A DNA stretch of 64,000 bases, taken from NCBI RefSeq assembly GCF_014395225.1, contig NZ_CP060723.1, forward strand, positions 1,922,001 to 1,986,000, written 5' to 3'. This stretch comes from Pedobacter roseus. GTDB lineage: Bacteria > Bacteroidota > Bacteroidia > Sphingobacteriales > Sphingobacteriaceae. Each line of letters begins with the position of its first letter. The stretch's first letter is position 1. Position numbers and translations under genes: made by a program. A model generated the notes under the pieces. The model had not been told where the DNA came from and made no database searches. It was given only the letters and a program-made list of their open reading frames with translations. Shown in pieces: positions 8,480 to 16,269 of this stretch.

Positions 8480-9202
8480 TTATTGAAAAGTGGTCTTCAG
8501 ATTGCTCATCCCCCCATCAACGGGAATAACCTGACCGGTTATCCAGCTGCTATCTGCCGACAATAAAAATCCGATAGCTGCACTGATATCCTTTGCTGCC
8601 CCATACCTTCCTAAAGGATGCCTTTTCGCGGAAGCCTCCATTTTTTCCGGGCTGTTAAGGAGTTTGGAGGCCAATGGTGTATCTGTTAGCGAAGGTGCAA
8701 CCACATTAACCCTGATCTGGCTTGCAGATAACTCAGCCGCGAGGGAGATGGCCAGCCCTTCTATTGCAGCCTTTGATGCCGCGATACTGGAATGAAAACC
8801 CATTCCTGTTTGGGCTGCCACCGAACTGATCAGTACGATGGATGCCGAACCACTGTTTTTTAGTGGTTTTAGTGCCTGCTGTATTGATGAGGCTGCCCCA
8901 ACCACATTAAGCCTGAAATCATTTATAAAGTCGCTCTCGGTTATTCTGTTAAAAGGTTTAAGGTTGATGTTTCCTACGCAGTATACCAATCCATGAAGTA
9001 CTTCAGGCAAAAAGGAAGACAGTGGTTCCATGTCGTGCAGTACATCAAGCTCAGCATAAGAAACCGATTCAGGCCAGCTGGCAGAGCGATTTCTGGAAGC
9101 GGCGAAAACATGGGCACCTTCGCTGCTCAACAAATGGACCAGCTCAAGCCCTATACCTGAACTTGCACCTATTATCAGGATGTTTTTATGATGAAATTTC
9201 AT
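8480..9202 (-). CDS. Short-chain dehydrogenase/reductase family protein lacking catalytic Tyr
   Basis: Rossmann-fold NAD(P)-binding protein of the SDR family, about 240 residues. The start is taken at ATG 9202 (MKFHHKN); the upstream in-frame alternative is TTG at 9220. Cofactor motif GASSGIG is at the N-terminus, the NAG-equivalent region reads YCVGNIN, and the active-site Ser is in LISSVAAQTG. However the usual YxxxK motif reads I-A-A-S-K: the catalytic tyrosine is an isoleucine. A normal SDR oxidoreductase reaction is therefore doubtful; it may be a redox-inactive NAD(P) sensor or use another base. First gene of the light/repair operon, so it carries the operon's promoter region in front of it. 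Confidence 0.88.
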   Translation of the reverse strand: MKFHHKNILIIGASSGIGLELVHLLSSEGAHVFAASRNRSASWPESVSYAELDVLHDMEPLSSFLPEVLHGLVYCVGNINLKPFNRITESDFINDFRLNVVGAASSIQQALKPLKNSGSASIVLISSVAAQTGMGFHSSIAASKAAIEGLAISLAAELSASQIRVNVVAPSLTDTPLASKLLNSPEKMEASAKRHPLGRYGAAKDISAAIGFLLSADSSWITGQVIPVDGGMSNLKTTFQ

Positions 9203-9698
9203 GATCGTGTTTTTTTTCAATTAATATATTTATATGTAAAAATATGTAAAATATAGTTCATTTATAAACTAAATTTTAAACATGTATCCGCCGAATCTTG
9301 CTATCAGTTTCATCAGGCTGATTTAATGGTTTATAGCGGCTTGAATAAGATAAAAGCAGAGTGCAGGGTTAAATGGGTATTTGAACAATTGTGTTATGCT
9401 CGGCAATAAATGGAAGGCGGGTTTTAGCAGCTGGTTCACTATGCAGGCAGATCATCGATATACAGCATTGATCTTTCTTTTTTAAAAAAAAACATGCTTA
9501 TGCACACATTTTTTGCCTCTTATAAATCTTAAATTAAATATTGATTGCAGCGCTCTTATTTTTTAAGTGCATAGAAATATTTAAGTTTACATATCAAGCT
9601 GAACGTCGTGTTTGTGTTCAGTTTTTAAACAAAGGCTGAAACAATGATTTCTACTTCTGTTTGTCCTTAATTTAATAATTATCATACCAGAACATATC
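9203..9698. other. Divergent intergenic region between the light/repair operon and the secreted-protein gene
   Basis: About 500 bases, AT-rich, with no ORF I believe. It must hold both divergent promoters. Besides the tandem repeat (9232-9251) I see only homopolymer runs (ttttttaaaaaaaaa around 9477-9490) and TAAGTTTA near 9582, which is close to but not an exact Bacteroidota -7 element. Confidence 0.5.
9232..9251. promoter_or_regulatory. Tandem 10-bp repeat, candidate operator of the SDR-MarR-crtB-photolyase operon
   Basis: Two perfect head-to-tail copies of atatgtaaaa (9232-9241 and 9242-9251) lie 30 bases in front of the SDR start codon, on an AT-rich stretch. A 10-bp period places the copies on one face of the helix, as for a regulator dimer pair. 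The obvious candidate binder is the MarR protein of the same operon. Function is inference; AT-richness makes chance recurrence more likely than in average DNA. Confidence 0.4.
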
Positions 9699-11360
9699 AT
9701 GCAAAGTAAAAACAAATTCCGGCTACTTACTATCGGCCTTATATTTTTGGTTACACTATCATCATTCACATTGATTGGCGGGCATCACGATATTGAGCCT
9801 AAAGAAGGCCGGAAGATTGTGAACATTGTAAATTTTATCAGGCTTCTTGAGCCCAGAGATGCCCGGATTACCCAGGATGTACTTTATCAGACAGTTGTAA
9901 GCCAGGTAGAAATCATGAAAAAATATAGGCTGCCTGGTACTTTTCTGCTTCAATATGATGCCCTGATGGATCCGCGATATCAAAAACTCTTATCCACGCT
10001 TCCCAAAGGGTCATTCGAAATTGGTGCATGGTGGGAACTTCCGCAACCGCTTATTGAAAAGGCAGGTATAAAATGGCGGGGAAAATATTCATGGGACTGG
10101 CATTCTGACGTTGGTTTCTCCGTAGGATACAGCCCTGCAGAACGCGAAAAAATTATCGATGTCTATTTTGCAGATTTTAAAAAGATATTTGGGTACTATC
10201 CCAAATCTGTTGCTTCGTGGGTTATCGATGCGCATTCGCTAAATTATATGTACGATAAGTATAAGATTGTGGCATCGGCAAATTGTAAGGACCAGGTGGG
10301 CACAGATGGATTTACACTTTGGGGCGGATACTGGAACCAGGCCTATTATCCAAGCCGTGTTAATGCATATATGCCTGCACAACATGCCGAAAAGCAGCTT
10401 CCGGTTCCGGTTTTTAGATTGCTTGGAAGCGACCCGATCAGGCAGTACGCTGATGGGAGTACCGTAACAACCCTCGAACCCGTGTATAGCCATGCAGGTG
10501 GTAATCTCCAATGGATCAACTGGTTTTTTCAGACTTTTTCTAACGACCCGTCGCTTGGCTTTAATTACACGCAGGCAGGTCAGGAAAATTCGTTTACCTG
10601 GGATGCCATGAAAAAAGGACTTGAAATACAAATGCCGATCATTGCGCAGCTTAAGGAACAGGGCAAGGTAAAGGTAGAAACCATGGCCCAGTCTGGGCAG
10701 TGGTTTAAAAAAACATATAAGGTAACGCCGGCAACAACTTTTACGGTAACCAAAGATTTAGGTAATAGCGATAAGAAAACGATATGGTACAATAGCCGTT
10801 TTTACAGAATCAATCTGCTATGGGAAAACAGCAGCCTGCGCATCACTGATATTCATTTATTTAATGAGACTGTTCCGGATAAATACCTCAATGCGGTAAC
10901 TACAACCAATCAAAGCTTTTTCTACACCCTGCCTGTTGTAGATGGTTTTTTATGGGGCAAGGCAGGTAACCCGGCAGGGCTTATGTTTATGTACAATGCC
11001 GCGGGGCAGGAGCAAGCCATAAAAGGCGGTAATCCAATATTTACAAATCCGGGAAAGAGTACCGCACATATTTCGTGGCCTGTTCAAAACGGGAGCTTTG
11101 AGATTGATCTTAAAGAAAAGTCTGTCGTGGTGAAGTTTAAAGGTAAATCCCTCACTAGCTGGTTTCTCGATTTCAATGCAACAAATCGAAATGATTTACC
11201 GATTACCGGTATTCAAACAGACCACACGGACTATCTCTTCGAAAATCATCCCTATCAACTGAAGGCCATAAAAGGCAGCTTTGAAAAACCATCAAATGGT
11301 AGTGTTTTTCGTATAAAGCCGCAGGCTGATGCGCTAATGCTTAAAATGACGGATCAGTAG
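9699..11360 (+). CDS. Large secreted protein, possibly DUF3863/DUF3864-type
   Basis: Exported protein of 553 residues with an N-terminal signal peptide (MQSKNKFRLLTIGLIFLVTLSSF). The N-terminal half has a polysaccharide-deacetylase/GH-like barrel feel: IVNFIRLLEP, the YRLPGTFLLQYDALMD strand-helix, GSFEIGAWWELPQ, and WVIDAHSLNYMYDKY, followed by a region rich in Trp and Tyr. The C-terminal half (from about 350) is beta-rich and resembles a carbohydrate-active accessory domain. I associate this layout with the Bacteroidota DUF3863/DUF3864 pair, but that is from memory. It stands alone on the plus strand after the divergent region. Substrate not known; a role on glycans is inference. Confidence 0.65.
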   Translation: MQSKNKFRLLTIGLIFLVTLSSFTLIGGHHDIEPKEGRKIVNIVNFIRLLEPRDARITQDVLYQTVVSQVEIMKKYRLPGTFLLQYDALMDPRYQKLLSTLPKGSFEIGAWWELPQPLIEKAGIKWRGKYSWDWHSDVGFSVGYSPAEREKIIDVYFADFKKIFGYYPKSVASWVIDAHSLNYMYDKYKIVASANCKDQVGTDGFTLWGGYWNQAYYPSRVNAYMPAQHAEKQLPVPVFRLLGSDPIRQYADGSTVTTLEPVYSHAGGNLQWINWFFQTFSNDPSLGFNYTQAGQENSFTWDAMKKGLEIQMPIIAQLKEQGKVKVETMAQSGQWFKKTYKVTPATTFTVTKDLGNSDKKTIWYNSRFYRINLLWENSSLRITDIHLFNETVPDKYLNAVTTTNQSFFYTLPVVDGFLWGKAGNPAGLMFMYNAAGQEQAIKGGNPIFTNPGKSTAHISWPVQNGSFEIDLKEKSVVVKFKGKSLTSWFLDFNATNRNDLPITGIQTDHTDYLFENHPYQLKAIKGSFEKPSNGSVFRIKPQADALMLKMTDQ

Positions 11361-11475
11361 TATTTCCATGCGATGGATAAAACGAAATTAATTTTTCCTC
11401 ATATCAGATCCTGTTGATAAACATTTTCCTTCTAATTTGGTTTTAATCCCTGGCAGGGCAACCACTGCCAGTAAT

Positions 11476-12702
11476 ATGGAAAATCCGACACCTTCAAAGG
11501 CCAGGAGCCTGAACTGCCTAAACTGGCTTAATTTTTCTGCAGCTGACGTAGCCACAGGTCTAGGTCCTTTTTTGGCCGTGTATCTTGCGTCGAACTTAAA
11601 ATGGGATCCTTCCGAAATAGGCATAGCCATTGGGGCAATGAGCCTCGCTACCGTCATCGCACAATCGCCTGCCGGCTGGTTTTGCGATGTGAGTGATAAG
11701 AAAAGACTAGGGATTGTGATCGTTACCCTTACCATCTGTATCGCCGGGTTTTGTATGCTTTTTTTTCCGGCATTCTACGCGGTAATCGGTTGTCAGATAG
11801 CAATCGGGGTAGCAGCGGCATTCTTTGGACCTGTACTGATTTCTCTGGCCATGGGAATAGGCGGTGCAGACAGGTTTGACCATACCATTAGCCGTAACCA
11901 AACCTTTAACCATGCAGGCAATGTAGCCTCTGCAGTCATCATCGGACTGCTGGGCAAGTTTACCCACAATGAGGGGATTTTTTACGGACTTGCCATCTTT
12001 TGTGCAATGAGCATTATTTTTACCCTGGGGATAAGAGAAAATGATATTTCGCACCAGAGCAGCGAGCCGGTGGCAGGGAAGAAAAGCGGAAAGACCGGAA
12101 TGCTGGATATGCTGAAAAATAAGGGGTATTTGATTTTGCTATTTTCTGCTATACTATTCCACTTTGCCAATGCAGCGATGCTTCCGCTGGTTGGTCAGGA
12201 ATTAGGCAGGGACGAGGGGAGCAATGCTTCGCTCTACATGTCTGCCTGTATTGTGCTTGCACAGGCTGTTATGATACCGATAGCCTTTATGAGTGGCAAG
12301 TGGGCCAAAAAAGGGCGGAGAAAACTGATGATTTTAGCCTTCGTGATGTTACCCATCAGGGGAGTGCTTTATACCCTCTACAAAGGTGCTCCGTACCTGG
12401 TGAGTATACAGGTGCTCGATGGGATTGCAGGCGGGATCTTTAGCGTGGTATCCATACTAATGGTTGCCGATCTTTTCAGAGGTTCGGGTAAAGATAATTT
12501 TGCGCAGGGCATCCTGGCAACTTCAGTTGGTATCGGTGCCTCACTGAGCAATGTAGTTAGCGGGTATATCGTATCACATGCTGGTTTTAATTATGGCATG
12601 TTTATCCTCTCGGCCATTGCGTTTGCAGCCTTTATTATCTTCTACTTCATGATGCCAGAAACCATAAATGTTCCTGCCCGAAGGTTGGACATAGCAGAAT
12701 AG
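11476..12702 (+). CDS. Major facilitator superfamily transporter
   Basis: Inner-membrane secondary transporter of about 408 residues with roughly 12 hydrophobic segments. The start is taken at ATG 11476 (MENPTPSKARSLN); the upstream in-frame start is a TTG at 11437 with a poor leader. MFS signatures: GWFCDVSDKKRLGIV between segments 2 and 3 (the Asp-Arg/Lys loop) and MSGKWAKKGRRKLM in the matching loop of the second half. The LNFSAADVATGLGPFLAVYL N-terminal helix resembles drug/proton antiporters. It precedes the ArsB-like gene by 90 bases. Substrate cannot be read. Confidence 0.87.
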   Translation: MENPTPSKARSLNCLNWLNFSAADVATGLGPFLAVYLASNLKWDPSEIGIAIGAMSLATVIAQSPAGWFCDVSDKKRLGIVIVTLTICIAGFCMLFFPAFYAVIGCQIAIGVAAAFFGPVLISLAMGIGGADRFDHTISRNQTFNHAGNVASAVIIGLLGKFTHNEGIFYGLAIFCAMSIIFTLGIRENDISHQSSEPVAGKKSGKTGMLDMLKNKGYLILLFSAILFHFANAAMLPLVGQELGRDEGSNASLYMSACIVLAQAVMIPIAFMSGKWAKKGRRKLMILAFVMLPIRGVLYTLYKGAPYLVSIQVLDGIAGGIFSVVSILMVADLFRGSGKDNFAQGILATSVGIGASLSNVVSGYIVSHAGFNYGMFILSAIAFAAFIIFYFMMPETINVPARRLDIAE

Positions 12703-12791
12703 TGAAGCCCCCCGTGGCTTTCTTATCCTAAAGCTTTAAAAAAAATGACCGTTCCAAAATATTCTTATCTTTCCTTAAATATTATAATATA

Positions 12792-14036
12792 ATGACTTCA
12801 ACCCTTATCCTGCTTATTTCGCTGCTTGCCATAGCAGGGGTAATCGTCAGGCCATTTGGAATTCCCGAATATATCTCTGCCTGTGCCGGGGCGGCCATAT
12901 TGCTACTCTCAGGGCTGCTAAAATTTTCAGAGGGGATTTCCGGTTTTAGCAAAGGGATAGATGTATATTTTTTTCTGACCGGAATGATGATGCTGGCAGA
13001 AACGGCGAGGATTGAGGGGATGTTCGACTGGCTTGCGGCCCATGCAGCAAGGCTGGCAAAAGGGTCTTCCACCAGGCTTTTCTTTCTTATTTATCTGGTG
13101 GGCACGCTCGTAACGATTTTCCTATCCAATGATGCAACTGCTGTGGTACTCACCCCGGCGGTAATCGCAGCAGTGAGGGCCAGTAAAGTGAAAAATCCAT
13201 TGCCCTACCTTTTCATCTGCGCTTTTATTGCCAATGCAGCCTCATTTGTGCTACCCATTTCAAATCCTGCAAATCTGGTTATCTATGGTTCCCATCTTCC
13301 CGATCTTAGAGGATGGCTTTCAAGCTTTTTAATTCCATCCATTGTTTCCATCATCGCAACTTTTATTGTTCTTTATTTTCTTCAGCGTAAAGCATTGAGA
13401 GAGTCGCTCAGCACCGATATAAACATCCCAATATTATCTGGCGGTGGAAAAGCTGCCATCGGCGGGATATTTTTATCTGCGGTAATTTTGACCGTTTCCT
13501 CAGCCTGGGGCATTTCACTGGGGCTGCCCACTTTTATCTCTGGCATGGTAACCGTTATGATTGTATGCATTGGAACGCGGAGGATTCCTTTAACTATTGC
13601 CAAAGGGGTATCCTGGAATGTGTTGCCATTGGTGGCTGGTTTGTTCATCATCGTAGAAGCCTTCGGAAAGACAGGCCTTACACGATCTGTATCTGAGTTA
13701 CTTACTTCTTATGCACAGGGCAATGTTGCCGGCGCGGCATGGGGAAGCGGCATCATAACCGCAGTAGTATGTAACCTGATGAATAACCTGCCTGCAGGAC
13801 TAACCGCGTCCAGTATCGTACATAGCTCAGCTCCCCCTGAAATCATCAGACGCGCTATTCTTATTGGTATTGACCTTGGACCCAACCTTTCGCTAACTGG
13901 CTCTCTCGCTTCCATACTTTGGCTGGTCGCCCTTCGCCGGGAGAACCTGAGTGTTAATGGCTGGAGCTTTTTAAAGCTGGGGGCCATTGTGATGACAGTT
14001 CCATTATTGCTCGTTCTGGCTTCGCTTTTCATATAG
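12792..14036 (+). CDS. arsB: ArsB/ion-transporter superfamily permease
   Basis: Inner-membrane anion carrier of the arsenite/antimonite efflux ArsB group within the ion-transporter superfamily, 414 residues and about 11-12 hydrophobic segments. Typical features are the conserved SNDATAVVLTPAV motif, the NPANLVIYG motif in the first half and the mirrored NLMNNLPAGL and GPNLSLTGSLASILW motifs in the second half. There is no arsR, arsC, arsA or acr3 gene beside it, so arsenite as substrate is likely from family membership but not supported by context. The preceding MFS gene is on the same strand and may be co-transcribed. Confidence 0.8.
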   Translation: MTSTLILLISLLAIAGVIVRPFGIPEYISACAGAAILLLSGLLKFSEGISGFSKGIDVYFFLTGMMMLAETARIEGMFDWLAAHAARLAKGSSTRLFFLIYLVGTLVTIFLSNDATAVVLTPAVIAAVRASKVKNPLPYLFICAFIANAASFVLPISNPANLVIYGSHLPDLRGWLSSFLIPSIVSIIATFIVLYFLQRKALRESLSTDINIPILSGGGKAAIGGIFLSAVILTVSSAWGISLGLPTFISGMVTVMIVCIGTRRIPLTIAKGVSWNVLPLVAGLFIIVEAFGKTGLTRSVSELLTSYAQGNVAGAAWGSGIITAVVCNLMNNLPAGLTASSIVHSSAPPEIIRRAILIGIDLGPNLSLTGSLASILWLVALRRENLSVNGWSFLKLGAIVMTVPLLLVLASLFI

Positions 14037-14321
14037 CACGTATATGGTATGGTAAAGCGATTCCTTAGAGGAAATGATTTTTACTTCAATAATTATGATT
14101 GTTATTCATTACAACTCAAAACAGTAAGGATAAATCCGATAGTAAATTTAAATGCGTAAAAAAAATCAGATGATAAAAAATGAGGTGGGAGCTTGAGATG
14201 AAATTGTGCGTATTTTTAGCTAAAATCAATACAACTGGATTCTTTTTTTTTGTATTTTTGTGTATTAATATTCTGTTAATCAAAGCATTGTAAAAAAAAC
14301 AAGAACGTCAGCTAAACCTTG

Positions 14322-15905
14322 TTAGCTATGCTCTGGCAGGGTAAAAAGGATCGTGGCGCCTTTTCCTTTTTCGCTTTCCGCCCAGATATTGCCTTTATGT
14401 TTTGTGATGATTTCACGGCATAGAAACAGTCCGATTCCGAAGCCAGAAATTGTAGGGTTGCCCATAGTACGGTAGTAGCGGTCGAAAATTTTTTCTTCTT
14501 CTCCGGCTGTAATCCCGGGTCCCTCATCAATTACCTTAACCATTAAGCCCTCTCGGTTTTTAGTGCACAATATTTTAATGTTACTATCGCATGGCGCATA
14601 TTTGATGGCATTACCGACCAGGTTATACATCACCGCAGAGATTTTGTTCCGATCTGCAAGAACCTTACTGTTGCATGTTGATTGGAAGGAGATTTTGTGT
14701 GTGCTGTGCATGAACGAAAGTTCTTCTACAACCTCTTGAAGCAGTTCATCGAGCCGGAAAGACTCGTGGTGGAAGTTCATGTTTCCTGATTCTAACCTTA
14801 ATATGTCGAGAAAGCCAGCGATCATTTTAGACATTTTATTGATCTGGATCTGAGATTTGTTCAAGGCGAGTTCGAAATGGTTGCGATTCATAGCATCCAG
14901 CTTTGCTTTCATAACCTGAAGAAATCCATTAAGAGAGGTAAGGGGTGTTCTGAGTTCATGGCTGATGATGCCTATGAATTCGTTTTTTCTGATTTCCTCA
15001 TTTTTTCTCATGGTAATGTCCAGGCAGGAAGCGATATATCCGGCAAAGGATCCATCCGAACGGAAGCGGGGCGGACATTGGCAGAGGTACCACCGGTATT
15101 CGCCTGTGCTATCAGGCATACGGAACTCCATATTGAAAACGGTACGTTCTTTAAAGCTTGCCATGTACTTTTTTATAAATTCCTGTTTTTCATCAGGATG
15201 AATCAGATCTACCCAACCATTAGCCAATAACTCGTCCATCTTTCTGCCTGTTACCGTTTCCCAGCGTTTATTGAAATATATTCTGTTATTGTCCTCATCG
15301 CCCACAGAGATCAGCAGTTCGGTACCCTCAGCCATGGTTCGAAACCGTTCTTCGCTTTCGGAGAGTTCGATAAGCCGGCCCTCTACACGCTCTTCTAGTT
15401 CTGCATTCAGTTCATGGAGTTCTTTTCTGGCTTCTTCCAATGCTTTATTTGCCTGCTGGGATTTTTTTAGTGATTCGACTGTACTTTCTGCTTTTTCAAC
15501 AGCCTGTTCTTCGAGTACCCGATGGGTTACATCTACAGCACTGTTCATCACTGCAATTACCTTACCTTCGCTGTCCTTTACCGGAAGATACTCAAAGTCA
15601 AAATAGTAGGTGTTTATTTTTCCTTCAATCTCCAATTCAGCTGGCGATCCTTCACCAGTAAAAGTAGTGCCCTCCATCCATGCTTTGCGGAACATTTCTG
15701 GATAGGGCTGGTTTTTTAGTTCAGGGAGTACATCCAGAAGGGGTTTGCCGATAATACTGCTATCTTTTCCCCAGATTTTTAGCATTGCCTGATTGGCACT
15801 TTGTATCACTGCGTTTTCTCCACAGTGTACTGAAGTTGCCGTTTTGCTTAAGCTATACACTCCCAATAAGTCCTCACTGCTCATTAACCCATTCTGCTGG
15901 CCCAT
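14322..15905 (-). CDS. PAS sensor histidine kinase
   Basis: Soluble two-PAS histidine kinase, 527 residues. N-terminal PAS (about 10-130) starting LLGVYSLSKTATSVHCGE and containing ANQAMLKIWGKDSSIIGKPL; coiled coil about 135-185 (EEARKELHELNAELEERVEGRL); second PAS/PAC about 190-310 ending CLDITMRKNEE; HisKA with IISHELRTPLTS; HATPase_c with YNLVGNAIKYAP, DEGPGI and GFGIGLFLC. No transmembrane segment and no receiver. The first PAS is clearly related to the first PAS of the neighbouring kinase at 16270-18837 (shared WGKD, IGKPL, LPEL and PAEL...YFDFEY motifs), so the two arose by duplication. No response regulator is adjacent. Confidence 0.93.
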   Translation of the reverse strand: MGQQNGLMSSEDLLGVYSLSKTATSVHCGENAVIQSANQAMLKIWGKDSSIIGKPLLDVLPELKNQPYPEMFRKAWMEGTTFTGEGSPAELEIEGKINTYYFDFEYLPVKDSEGKVIAVMNSAVDVTHRVLEEQAVEKAESTVESLKKSQQANKALEEARKELHELNAELEERVEGRLIELSESEERFRTMAEGTELLISVGDEDNNRIYFNKRWETVTGRKMDELLANGWVDLIHPDEKQEFIKKYMASFKERTVFNMEFRMPDSTGEYRWYLCQCPPRFRSDGSFAGYIASCLDITMRKNEEIRKNEFIGIISHELRTPLTSLNGFLQVMKAKLDAMNRNHFELALNKSQIQINKMSKMIAGFLDILRLESGNMNFHHESFRLDELLQEVVEELSFMHSTHKISFQSTCNSKVLADRNKISAVMYNLVGNAIKYAPCDSNIKILCTKNREGLMVKVIDEGPGITAGEEEKIFDRYYRTMGNPTISGFGIGLFLCREIITKHKGNIWAESEKGKGATILFTLPEHS

Positions 15906-16269
15906 TAGTTGTATTTTATGTGTAAACCCTTGTCCTATAAGTCATCTTTAATGATAATCTAACAGTAATATGCTAATGATGTTTTGGGAATTTAAAATTA
16001 TCATATCTATTCATAGAAGAGAAACCATAGTTTTTAATTTTGTTATCAACTTAAAGCGTGATTGTAAAAAGTACCGTTAATGAATTTTCCTGACAGTAAA
16101 ACCCTGCATCCAGGATGGAAGGGTCATTTTGGTTTGTAAATCAGCAGGGTTATTCTATGCTAAATTTCATAATTTAAAAATAATAGCGGTTAAGTTCCAT
16201 CACAGCCTGGGCCCGAAAGTATATGGAGATCTTTAAGGGGATTTTTGTAAAGACAGGCTGTTTTAAATG
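15906..16269. other. Intergenic region between two kinase genes
   Basis: About 360 bases with no ORF I would call. It holds an 8-base inverted repeat (AACCCTGC at 16100-16107, GCAGGGTT at 16144-16151) with a small CATCC/GGATG hairpin inside. It is the leader of the 14322-15905 kinase and the 3' flank of the 16270-18837 kinase; the hairpin might act as a terminator for the latter, but there is no clear T tract. Confidence 0.4.

Noticed and set aside
14253..14260. Perfect TATTTTTG promoter-like element on the plus strand
   Set aside because: No plus-strand gene starts within reach; the next 4.5 kb are minus-strand kinase genes. Likely chance in a T-rich run.
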